The notes under the pieces are model-generated. The model saw only the letters and a list, made by a program, of their open reading frames with translations, made no database searches and was not told the origin of the DNA. The position numbers were made by a program, and so were the translations under genes. This document shows positions 13,243 through 19,124 of a stretch of 21,239 nt of DNA, in pieces. The stretch lies in assembly GCA_902492555.1 (NCBI GenBank), contig CABUMH010000065.1, positions 1 through 21,239 on the forward strand, in the 5' to 3' direction. This DNA is from Eisenbergiella sp900555195. Its GTDB lineage: Bacteria; Bacillota; Clostridia; Lachnospirales; Lachnospiraceae. Position 1 is the stretch's first letter, and each line of letters begins with the position of its first letter.

Positions 13243-13329
13243 ATGGTTACATATGATGAGCTATTCGGATTTGTGACTATGCTTTGCGCGGTAATCACTC
13301 TTGTTATTTACATACTACGCAAAAAGTAG
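13243..13329 (+). CDS. Holin-like type I toxin peptide (28 aa)
   Basis: A 28-codon frame starting MVTYDELFGF, with one membrane segment (TMLCAVITLVIYIL) and a basic end (RKK) next to the stop. Length, single helix and charged C-terminus match the 'putative holin-like toxin' family (TxpA/Bsr-like) of Firmicute type I systems, which damages the membrane when expressed freely. The ribosome binding site AAAGGGGG (13226-13233) is strong but can be paired with an upstream CAGCCC. The last codons are part of the terminator stem. It lies between Uma2 and the integrase and would make loss of the element costly. Confidence 0.78.
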   Translation: MVTYDELFGFVTMLCAVITLVIYILRKK

Positions 13330-13364
13330 CGCCCTCGCTCTGGTAAAGTAAGGCGCTACTTTTT
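13321..13364. terminator. Bidirectional terminator of the toxin-antitoxin locus
   Basis: AAAAAGTAGCGCC and GGCGCTACTTTTT form a perfect 13-bp stem, with a T run on either strand. It can end both the toxin mRNA and the convergent antisense RNA, which overlap over exactly this segment. Confidence 0.92.
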
Positions 13365-13419
13365 GTAACTCTTATATTTGCCGACGGTCAGGTGTACGCT
13401 GACCAACGACCCTCTTGTT
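13321..13419 (-). ncRNA. Antisense antitoxin RNA (predicted)
   Basis: The predicted transcript starts near 13419 and stops at the shared terminator, about 100 nt. It contains a stem GGTCAG/CTGACC (13387-13405 region) and is complementary to the toxin mRNA over the 44-nt terminator. Short direct repeats (GTCAG, GCCGACG versus GCCGGACG, ACGCT) in the toxin leader and downstream region could give extra contacts, as DRa/DRb do in the Fst system. No coding frame is seen in it. Confidence 0.65.
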
Positions 13420-13425
13420 AAGTAT

Positions 13426-13454
13426 ATTATATGTCATGGACTGAAAATTTTCAA
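13426..13454 (-). promoter_or_regulatory. Antitoxin RNA promoter
   Basis: On the minus strand, TTGAAA (13449-13454), a 17-bp spacer and TATAAT (13426-13431): the best consensus promoter of the element. It is insulated from upstream leftward transcription by the hairpin at 13475-13503. Confidence 0.8.
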
Positions 13455-13459
13455 CTAAA

Positions 13460-13503
13460 AAAAGCCAAGAAAAACCGCCCCAGTGTTACCAGCACCGGAG
13501 CGG
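13460..13503 (-). terminator. Leftward terminator upstream of the antitoxin promoter
   Basis: On the minus strand, CCGC and GCGG (13500-13503 with 13475-13478), with inner CC/GG and GTG/CAC pairs, are followed by TTTTTCTTGGCTTTTTTT. It would keep outside transcripts from reading into the antitoxin. Confidence 0.65.
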
Positions 13504-13527
13504 CATCCCGAAAAATACTGCACAGAC

Positions 13528-13584
13528 CCGGAGGTCGTGACAAATATCTTCCTACGCAAGAGATATTTTATCACAAACCTCCGG
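13528..13584. repeat. Long interrupted palindrome in the integrase leader
   Basis: CCGGAGGT, GTGA and AAATATCT are matched in order by AGATATTT, TCAC and ACCTCCGG around a short loop, about 20 paired bases in 57. It sits about 55 nt before the integrase ATG. It could be a regulatory RNA hairpin, a recombination-directionality site or an attenuator together with the next hairpin. Confidence 0.6.
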
Positions 13585-13607
13585 CACCTGTACAGGTGTT
13601 ATTTTTA
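13585..13607 (+). terminator. Hairpin before the integrase, possible attenuator
   Basis: CACCTGTACAGGTG is a 14-bp palindrome followed by TTATTTTTAT. It lies only 31 nt before the integrase start, so it can stop readthrough from the left or attenuate integrase expression. Confidence 0.6.
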
Positions 13608-13637
13608 TACTCATTTTACGATTGGAGGAATGTGAAT

Positions 13638-14717
13638 ATGGCAAAAGCAAAGAAACTCCCTTCCGGCTCCTGGCGCTGTCTGGTCTACAGCCACTCTGTC
13701 CCTGTCCTGGATGCCAAAGGTATGCCGGTTCTGGATGCAAAAGGAAATCCCAAAGAAAAACGGATTTATGAATCTTTCACCTCAGATGATCCCAGCCCTG
13801 CGGGCCGCCGTGACGTAGAACTGCGGGCAGCAGAGTTTGCCGCAAATAAAACGTGTATCTCAAGTACTTACTCCTATACGGTAAAGGAAGCCCTGGAGCA
13901 GTATCTGAAGGTAAAGGGTCCTGTCCTTTCCCCCAGCACCAGGCGGGTATACGGGATCTATCAAAGAAAATATTTTTCCGACCTCGGCCCCATAAAGCTC
14001 CGGGATCTGACAAATGAAGAGGTACAGGTCTGGATCGCCCGGATCAGCGCCGGACATGCGCCGAAGACCGTCCGGAATGTGTACGGCTTTCTTACTGCTG
14101 TTATGGACATGTATGCGCCTCATATACGGCTTAAAGTCAAACTGCCGGAGAAAGTTAAGCCCGCCCTCTATACGCCCTCAGATGAGGATGTGAAGGTCCT
14201 CCTGAAGCACGTTGAAGGCACAGAACTGGAAATTGCCATCCTGCTGGCGGCCTTCGGCCCGATGCGGCGCGGGGAAATCTGTGCTCTGACAGATCAGGAC
14301 ATCCACGGCTATAAAGTATCCGTCAATAAGGCGATGGTTTTAAACTCGGACAATGAATGGGTTATCAAAACCCCCAAGACCTATTCCAGCAACAGAGAAA
14401 TTGAGTTTCCGCCCTTTGTAATCGATAAAATGTCCGGAAGGACTGGCCGTATCATTCAGGCCAATCCCACCCAGATCACGAACCGCTTCCGCCGGGCGCT
14501 AAAATTTTCCCATCTTCCGAATACTTTCCGCTTCCATGACCTCCGGCATTACGCCGCCAGCATCATGCACGCCATCGGGATCCCGGATCAGTACATCATG
14601 CAGCGGGGCGGTTGGGCGACGGACAGCGTGATGAAAGCGGTGTACAGAGGAACGATCGATGATCAGTCCAGGAAGATGAATGAGAAGATCCTTAGCCACT
14701 TTGAGAGTATCGTTTAA
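13638..14717 (+). CDS. int: Tyrosine-recombinase integrase
   Basis: A 359-aa site-specific recombinase of the lambda/Tn916 type that inserts the element at tRNA-Trp. Residues 1-75 form the arm-binding domain, ~80-170 the SAM-like core-binding domain and ~175-350 the catalytic domain. Active-site residues visible: Arg210 (MRRGE), Lys247 (TPKTYSS), His300-x-x-Arg303 (HDLRH), Trp326 in the His/Trp position (RGGWAT) and Tyr336 (VYRGT). The start is ATG 13638 with GGAGGAA upstream; the frame runs further upstream but through hairpins and the antitoxin promoter. Residues 22-37 hold a tandem PVLDAKGM/PVLDAKGN. It ends 107 bp before attR. Confidence 0.95.
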   Translation: MAKAKKLPSGSWRCLVYSHSVPVLDAKGMPVLDAKGNPKEKRIYESFTSDDPSPAGRRDVELRAAEFAANKTCISSTYSYTVKEALEQYLKVKGPVLSPSTRRVYGIYQRKYFSDLGPIKLRDLTNEEVQVWIARISAGHAPKTVRNVYGFLTAVMDMYAPHIRLKVKLPEKVKPALYTPSDEDVKVLLKHVEGTELEIAILLAAFGPMRRGEICALTDQDIHGYKVSVNKAMVLNSDNEWVIKTPKTYSSNREIEFPPFVIDKMSGRTGRIIQANPTQITNRFRRALKFSHLPNTFRFHDLRHYAASIMHAIGIPDQYIMQRGGWATDSVMKAVYRGTIDDQSRKMNEKILSHFESIV

Positions 14718-14755
14718 ATCCACATCCATGCTGCGGGACAGTCATTCGGGCATCA

Positions 14756-14776
14756 TGCAACACGAAATGCAACACA
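14756..14776 (+). promoter_or_regulatory. Integrase arm-type binding repeats, right end
   Basis: TGCAACACG (14756-14764) and TGCAACACA (14768-14776) have the same orientation and 12-bp period as the pair near attL (508-528). The identical block covers 14755-14775. An AT-rich hairpin (AAAAATG 14783 / CATTTTT 14802), a weak terminator for the integrase, lies between it and attR. Confidence 0.75.
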
Positions 14777-14824
14777 ATTTTCAAAAATGCCGTATTTAAG
14801 CCATTTTTAGGCGATATAAAGAAA

Positions 14825-14848
14825 GTTCGATTCCTACTGCTCCTGTTC
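14825..14848 (+). repeat. attR core
   Basis: These 24 bases are identical to the 3' end of tRNA-Trp at 369-392 (GTTCGATTCC to CTGTTC). The host chromosome resumes after 14848. Confidence 0.93.
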
Positions 14849-14855
14849 CTAAAAG

Positions 14856-14890
14856 ATGTCATGTAGTTGTCTGCATGGCATTATTTTTTT
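14856..14890 (+). terminator. Original tRNA-Trp terminator, displaced by integration
   Basis: ATGTCATG and CATGGCAT form an 8-bp stem with one G-T pair, followed by TATTTTTTT. It begins 8 nt after attR, where the terminator of the uninterrupted tRNA-Trp gene would be. In the integrated state it can only end integrase transcripts. Confidence 0.75.
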
Positions 14891-14941
14891 GCCGCGGATT
14901 GGGCTTTCTTTTTCTTTTAGACCGCTGCATGGGCTTTTCTG

Positions 14942-14950
14942 TGCTATAAT
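14942..14950 (+). promoter_or_regulatory. Extended -10 promoter of the secreted protein gene
   Basis: TGCTATAAT at 14942-14950 is an extended -10. No good -35 is visible 17 bp upstream. The preceding GGGCTTTTCTGTGC resembles the tRNA-Trp promoter region. Confidence 0.6.
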
Positions 14951-14988
14951 CGAATTGGAAATCATTATCCAAAAAGGAGGAAATGGGG

Positions 14989-15618
14989 ATGAAATTGAAA
15001 AAGACATTGCTTACACTGTTATTGGCCTTTGGCATAACAATTCTGGGGCCCTCTGTCACCGCAGATGCGGCCGGATTCGTACAGGCGCCGGAAGGGGTGA
15101 AATACCAGCAGGATGACGGTTCCTTCCTATCTGACGCATGGGTTATGGTCGGCACCGGGATTTACCGCTTAGATGCCAACGGTTTGGTTATCATGGATCA
15201 GTGGATTCAGGTCGGAGATCTTTGGTATTATCTGGATGCTGCCGGAGTATGCACCAATCCCACCGGCTCCGCCACCGCACCTGCTACAGCCGCAGCAGGC
15301 CAGACACAGAATATATTTGAAGCGGCTGGATGGCTTCCTTTTCAAACCACGGATGCAGCAGCGCTGAATAACGGAATTGCAGCAGGCCTCGTAGGGTTCG
15401 ACGGCACGCAATATTGGGCTGCCCCTTCCTATGTGCAGATGTTCCAGCCCGCGCCGTCCAATGAAACACAGGCAGAGAATACGGTCTGGATTCCGGCCAC
15501 CGGTCAAAAATATCATCGTGTGAACGACTGCGGCAACATGAATCCCAATAAAGCGAAGCAGATCTCCCTGTCAGATGCCATCGTCCAGGGATATTCTGCC
15601 TGCAGCAAATGTTGGTGA
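14989..15618 (+). CDS. Small secreted protein with wall-binding-type repeats and a C-terminal Cys/His motif
   Basis: A 209-aa exported protein. The signal peptide is MKLKKTLLTLLLAFGITILG with a cleavage site near TADAAG. Residues ~30-85 carry aromatic repeats of the choline/glucan-binding style (WVMVGTGIYRLDANG, WIQVGDLWYYLDAAG). A linker rich in Ala/Thr/Pro follows. The C-terminus holds TGQKYHRVNDCGNM...SLSDAIVQGYSACSKCW. That resembles the KYHR..C......SL..A...GY..C..C tail seen on many secreted Firmicute proteins and is probably metal-binding. The start is ATG 14989, 8 nt after AAGGAGG; ATG 14983 is too close to it. It is a host gene, monocistronic, with a terminator at 15628. Confidence 0.8.
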   Translation: MKLKKTLLTLLLAFGITILGPSVTADAAGFVQAPEGVKYQQDDGSFLSDAWVMVGTGIYRLDANGLVIMDQWIQVGDLWYYLDAAGVCTNPTGSATAPATAAAGQTQNIFEAAGWLPFQTTDAAALNNGIAAGLVGFDGTQYWAAPSYVQMFQPAPSNETQAENTVWIPATGQKYHRVNDCGNMNPNKAKQISLSDAIVQGYSACSKCW

Positions 15619-15627
15619 CCTGTTTGG

Positions 15628-15676
15628 AAAATCCATCATCCCTGCGAGGCAGGAAAATCTGGCTTCTGGATTTTTT
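15628..15676 (+). terminator. Terminator of the secreted protein gene
   Basis: AAAATCCA (15628-15635) pairs with TGGATTTT (15667-15674) around an inner CCTGC/GCAGG hairpin. The T run extends to 15676. Confidence 0.7.
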
Positions 15677-15699
15677 CCCTGTCTTCCATAAATAAGATT

Positions 15700-15722
15700 G
15701 GGACGGGTCATATGCCCGTCCC
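15700..15722 (-). terminator. Terminator of the hemerythrin gene
   Basis: GGGACGGG/CCCGTCCC is a perfect 8-bp stem with a 7-nt loop. On the minus strand it is followed by AATCTTATTTAT. It lies about 20 nt after the hemerythrin stop. Confidence 0.75.
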
Positions 15723-15744
15723 AATCCGTATGATCCGTTCCGCC

Positions 15745-16149
15745 TTATTTCTCCTGAATGAACTGCGCCACCTGTTTGTCCCATACGCAGATATGGTTCA
15801 GCAGCCAGTCAACCACATTTTTCTTTACAGCCTCAACAAAGGCTTCGCTTGGCCCTTCTTCCTCCTCCAGCATTTCCTGGAGTTCTCCCACAGCCTTCAC
15901 AAAAGCCGCATGCTGCTGCTTGTGCGCGTCCAGCAGAGGATAGGCGTTATCTGCCTGCAGCTTCTCTTCGTCCGCGAAATGGATATTGGTATAATCCATC
16001 AAAAACCCAAGCGTCTGAACTGCCACCAGCTTCTCGGCGCCAGGCTTGCATTCCTCGGTCAGCTTATTCACTCTGCTGATCAATTCCTGATGCTGCGTAT
16101 CAATCAGATCATTGCCTGTCCTGAGGGTGTTGTCAAATTGAATCGCCAT
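15745..16149 (-). CDS. Bacteriohemerythrin
   Basis: A 134-aa four-helix di-iron protein that binds oxygen. All seven usual ligands can be seen: His20 (DTQHQEL), His57 and Glu61 (IHFADEE), His76 and His80 (HKQQH), His119 (LLNHICVWD) and Asp124. It has no sensor or signalling domain, so it is a free cytoplasmic oxygen carrier or scavenger, as in other anaerobes. The ribosome binding site is AAGGAGG. It lies downstream of rubredoxin on the same strand but is separated by a strong terminator, so the two are probably co-regulated rather than one operon. Confidence 0.95.
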   Translation of the reverse strand: MAIQFDNTLRTGNDLIDTQHQELISRVNKLTEECKPGAEKLVAVQTLGFLMDYTNIHFADEEKLQADNAYPLLDAHKQQHAAFVKAVGELQEMLEEEEGPSEAFVEAVKKNVVDWLLNHICVWDKQVAQFIQEK

Positions 16150-16176
16150 TTCTTTTCCTCCTTCTCATATATGAAT

Positions 16177-16201
16177 ACAGGAACCGAAGACCGGTTCCTG
16201 T
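16177..16201 (-). terminator. Terminator of the rubredoxin gene
   Basis: ACAGGAACCG/CGGTTCCTGT is a perfect 10-bp stem with a 5-nt loop. On the minus strand it is followed by ATTCATAT, a weak T tail. Confidence 0.75.
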
Positions 16202-16218
16202 CATCCTGTCCCATGTAA

Positions 16219-16380
16219 TTATTCCGTCTCTGAGAACTGATCTTTGCCTACGCCGCACAGCGGGCATACCCAATCTTCCGGAATATCTTCAAACGCGGTT
16301 CCTGCCGCCACTCCGTTGTCCGGATCTCCTGCTGCCGGATCATAAATATAACCGCATACGTCACAAACATATTTTTTCAT
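16219..16380 (-). CDS. Rubredoxin
   Basis: A 53-aa iron protein with one Fe(SCys)4 site: Cys6, Cys9 (YVCDVCGYIYDP), Cys39 and Cys42 (WVCPLCGVGKDQF). The DPDNG and FEDIPEDW stretches are typical. It carries electrons to oxygen- and peroxide-reducing enzymes in anaerobes. The start is ATG 16380 with AAAGGACAGG upstream; the 14 further codons in frame are not part of the family. A PerR/Fur-like AT-rich dyad lies 55-70 nt upstream. Together with hemerythrin it forms an oxygen-defence pair. Confidence 0.96.
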   Translation of the reverse strand: MKKYVCDVCGYIYDPAAGDPDNGVAAGTAFEDIPEDWVCPLCGVGKDQFSETE

Positions 16381-16434
16381 GGTCGATACCTGTCCTTTCT
16401 TATAATGTTGTCTTGGTTTCAAGTCTTAACCAAA

Positions 16435-16450
16435 TGATAATTTATTATAA
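16435..16450. promoter_or_regulatory. PerR/Fur-like dyad upstream of rubredoxin
   Basis: TGATAAT-TT-ATTATAA differs from a perfect 7-2-7 dyad at one position and resembles the PerR box (TTATAAT-N-ATTATAA), with a 2-bp rather than 1-bp spacer. A TTGGTT/AACCAA dyad lies at about 16413-16433. Placement suits control of rubredoxin; the regulator is inferred. Confidence 0.4.
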
Positions 16451-16715
16451 CAAAAAAGCCTCCGCAATACAATCATATCCCATGCAAAATGTTCCTGTCC
16501 GGCCATCTTTAGAAAAAGCCGTTCAGGCAACAGAATTTTTCGATATTTTTTCGTTTCCCTTCATAATTATTTTATCTTCTCAACATAGATATGTCACAAT
16601 TTTCCTGTATGATAAAAACCATAAAGCCGCAGGGCTTTTCAATATAGATACTCTTTTTCATTTCAACAGCCGGCCTCCCCGAAGGGACGCCGGCTTCCTC
16701 CCATTTTAGGGGACT
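16451..16715. other. Intergenic region between rubredoxin and the glycosidase operon
   Basis: About 265 bases without a credible gene. Contents seen: two hairpins ending the leftward operon (AAAGCC/GGCTTT near 16622-16640 and the stem at 16668-16695), and an AT-rich middle part with no clear promoter. Confidence 0.5.
16668..16695 (-). terminator. Terminator of the nucleotidyltransferase-PHP-GH95 operon
   Basis: AGCCGGC/GCCGGCT, with an inner TCCC-TTCG-GGGA tetraloop stem on the minus strand, about 20 nt after the GH95 stop. The T tail is weak, but a second small hairpin follows. Confidence 0.7.
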
Positions 16716-19097
16716 TTATGCATGCCCATAACGCCAGGAAACAGAACCTTCCAAACGCTCTTCCTGCCCTCCTTCATAATGAAGGATCACAGTTCCGTTC
16801 GTTTTCCCTGTCACCTCGGCATAAATAAGCTTTCCTTTTTCCCATTCCATGCTGACCGTCAGGCCGCCTTTGGAACGCAGCCCTCTCACACAGCCCTGAG
16901 CCAATGCCTCTGGCAGGGCGGGCAGCAGATAAAGATGTGTTTCCATCGTCCCGTCCGGCAGCACCCGCGCGGAATCATCCAGCAGCATGAGCAGGATGCC
17001 CGCAGCATTTCCCTGGTTTCCGTCGATCTGGAAAGGATATCTGCAGCGATCGATGTCCGGCGCCTCCGGCTCTTCCAACGTCTCATCGCAATGAAATGCC
17101 AGATTCATCAGGTTATGCGCGGTGGCATAGCGCAGGCAGTCCTCCAGGCATTCATACGCTTCTTTCCCCTGCCGCAGCCTCGCCCATAAGCACATGCGGT
17201 AAGCGATCGCCCATCCCGCCGTGGTTCTTCCTCTCATACGCAAAGATTTATGCGCTGCCTGCGCCAGTTCCGGCGTATCCTCCACGGATATCAGGCTTCC
17301 CGGATAGACGCCCCACAGATGGGAAAGATGGCGGTGATGCGGCAGCGCCTCCGGATACTCCTTTCCCCATTCCATGATCCTGCCGTCCGACGCGATCTCC
17401 ACAGGCGCCAGCTTTGACCGTTTCTCTATCAGTTCCGCGGCAAAGGCTTCATCGTCTTTGAGCACATACTGCGCCTGAATGCAGGAATCCGCCAGCGCCA
17501 GGATCAATTCCCTGTCATAAGCGGGCCCCTCGCAGAGAGAACATCTTCTTCCTTCCTCATCCAGAAACGCATTCTCCGGCGAAGAAGAAGGGGAGGTGAT
17601 CAGACGGCCCTGTTCATCTTCCACCAGCATGTCCAGATAAAACTGCATAGCGCCTTTCATCACCGGGTATGCACGCTTCAGATACGCTTCATCCTGGGTA
17701 TAGAGATAATGCTCCCACAGATGATGGCACTGCCATGCCGGGCTTCCGGTTGTGGAGCCCCAGGCCGCATCCTCACAGGGTGAGGTAAATCCCCATGGGT
17801 TGGTGCAGGTATGCGCAAGCCATCCCCTGGCTCCATAATAGGCCATGGCGGTCTTTTTCCCGGGCTCCACCAGTTCTCTGGTCAGTTCCAGATACGGGAC
17901 ATGACAGTCGGACAGATTGCCCTTTTCCGCCAGCCAATAGATCATCTGCTGCGCGTTCGGATGCCAGTCTCCGTTCCAGGGCGTCTGGATCTCATCCGCC
18001 CAGATTCCCTGCAGGTTAGCCGGGAGGTCCCCATTTCTGGAAGAACAGATCAGCTGATACCTGGCGAACTGCACATAGAGCGCTGCCAATGCCACATCTT
18101 TTTCTCCCGCCAGGAACCGCTTCAGCCGCTCCGGCGTACTCACTTCCTCTTTTTCTTCCTCTTCCTTCTCATCTCCAAACTGTAGCTGCAGGCTATGATA
18201 CTGCCCTTCATACGCGTCCCGATGGCGTTTCTTCACGTCTTCCCAGCTGCTTCGGCAGGCCTCTTCCAGGTCACATACCGCCGCTTTGACGGGATTGCCC
18301 CCTTTTCTCCCCATAAATCCCGCCAGATCCGTTCTCGCTGTCAGCACGATCCAGGCTTCATCCGCTTCTCTGATATGCAGCCTCTGCCCCTCCGCTTCCA
18401 CGCAGCCTCCCCGCGTAAATGCTCCAAGCGCGCAGGCGTAACGCACTCCTTTATCCGTCCCATAGCCGTCCTCCAGCTGTCCGCTCATCAACAGGCCCGG
18501 AAGCTGCTGCGAAGGCAGTCTCTCCACAAGGAACCGCTCGTCCCGATCCAGGCCGCAGGAAACGCTGATCTGTCCCGGTTCGGAAGCGGACAGATGCAGC
18601 CATATGGCCTCCTGATCCCAGGATACCAGCCATTCTCTCTCATACTCCTTTCCACCCAGACGGAAGCGCACCTTCGCAATGCCCGTATCCAGATCCAGGA
18701 AGCGTTCATAGTCCGTAGCGCCGCAGGAATCCTGCCGGCCTGATGAAATCGCCTGAAAATAGGACAGATTCAGCCTGCCAAGCGTCTGATAGCAGCCAAA
18801 CGGCACGGTGGAGCCATGCGCATAATTGGTTCCTTTTCCTTTGCAGGTAAAATGCTCTGCAAACAGCCTTTCCGCCTCATAATTCTTCCCCTCTGCAAGG
18901 AGCTTCCGGATACGGGGAAGGTATTCCGCCGCGTCCTCCCGATCCGCCTGTTCCTGACTGCCGGACCACATGGAATTTTCGTTCAGTACAGCCTGTTCCC
19001 GCAGCACCTGCCCATATACCAAAGCTCCCAGCCTTCCGTTTCCCACAGGCAGGGCCTCCAGCATATCCTCCGCCGGCCTGTCAAATAATATTTTCAT
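16716..19097 (-). CDS. GH95-family glycoside hydrolase (alpha-L-fucosidase/galactosidase-like)
   Basis: A 793-aa, apparently cytoplasmic enzyme (no signal peptide). It has the GH95 layout: an N-terminal beta domain starting FDRPAEDMLEALPVGNGRLG with NENSMWSG, an (alpha/alpha)6 barrel with NLQGIWADEIQTPWNGDWHP, and ITSPSSSPENAF...CEGPAYD, then FQIDGNQGNAAGILLMLL. Family members release alpha-1,2-L-fucose or L-galactose from glycans. In the well-studied members the segment before MNYWPAE reads NIN; here it reads PNAQQMIYWLAE, so the Asn pair that assists catalysis appears replaced. The substrate may differ. The start is ATG 19097 after AAAGGAG; the frame's 6 extra codons contain that site. It is the last gene of a three-gene operon. 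Confidence 0.85.
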   Translation of the reverse strand: MKILFDRPAEDMLEALPVGNGRLGALVYGQVLREQAVLNENSMWSGSQEQADREDAAEYLPRIRKLLAEGKNYEAERLFAEHFTCKGKGTNYAHGSTVPFGCYQTLGRLNLSYFQAISSGRQDSCGATDYERFLDLDTGIAKVRFRLGGKEYEREWLVSWDQEAIWLHLSASEPGQISVSCGLDRDERFLVERLPSQQLPGLLMSGQLEDGYGTDKGVRYACALGAFTRGGCVEAEGQRLHIREADEAWIVLTARTDLAGFMGRKGGNPVKAAVCDLEEACRSSWEDVKKRHRDAYEGQYHSLQLQFGDEKEEEEKEEVSTPERLKRFLAGEKDVALAALYVQFARYQLICSSRNGDLPANLQGIWADEIQTPWNGDWHPNAQQMIYWLAEKGNLSDCHVPYLELTRELVEPGKKTAMAYYGARGWLAHTCTNPWGFTSPCEDAAWGSTTGSPAWQCHHLWEHYLYTQDEAYLKRAYPVMKGAMQFYLDMLVEDEQGRLITSPSSSPENAFLDEEGRRCSLCEGPAYDRELILALADSCIQAQYVLKDDEAFAAELIEKRSKLAPVEIASDGRIMEWGKEYPEALPHHRHLSHLWGVYPGSLISVEDTPELAQAAHKSLRMRGRTTAGWAIAYRMCLWARLRQGKEAYECLEDCLRYATAHNLMNLAFHCDETLEEPEAPDIDRCRYPFQIDGNQGNAAGILLMLLDDSARVLPDGTMETHLYLLPALPEALAQGCVRGLRSKGGLTVSMEWEKGKLIYAEVTGKTNGTVILHYEGGQEERLEGSVSWRYGHA

Positions 19098-19124
19098 CTG
19101 ATCTCCTTTCCGCATATTGCTTCT

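Larger units (their letters stand above)
13160..13436. other. Type I toxin-antitoxin-like locus with inverted promoter arms
   Basis: Left arm 13160-13194 and right arm 13403-13436 are imperfect inverted repeats. Each reads TGACA(A)TATAATATACTTA, then a CAAG(A)GGG(C/T)CGTTGG leader, in its own transcription direction. They drive convergent transcripts toward a shared bidirectional terminator (13321-13364). The rightward RNA encodes a 28-aa hydrophobic peptide; the leftward one is a non-coding RNA of ~100 nt. This is the architecture of Fst/par and TxpA-type type I systems. Confidence 0.7.
369..14848. mobile_element. Integrated mini-prophage / phage-derived element at tRNA-Trp
   Basis: The element spans about 14.5 kb between 24-bp att direct repeats, with the integrase next to attR and arm-type TGCAACACG repeats inside both ends. 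It carries a capsid, connector and tail-tube module, holin and endolysin, a lysogeny switch and an antirepressor. Terminase subunits, portal, tail chaperone (apart from a fragment), tape measure, baseplate, tail fibre and DNA replication genes are absent. A full phage with this gene style is usually 35-50 kb. All remaining open frames are uninterrupted, so the losses look like clean deletions or an evolved satellite rather than frameshift decay. Confidence 0.9.

Noticed and set aside
13431..13637. Longer N-terminus for the integrase
   Set aside because: It would run through the antitoxin promoter, a terminator and two hairpins, while ATG 13638 has a clear GGAGGAA site.
13703..13750. Tandem ~24-bp repeat in the integrase gene
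   Set aside because: It encodes PVLDAKGM/PVLDAKGN within the arm-binding domain and keeps the frame; coding duplication, not a separate element.
15284..15784. 166-codon leftward frame overlapping the secreted protein and hemerythrin
   Set aside because: It crosses two terminators and the 3' ends of both genes, with no start signals.
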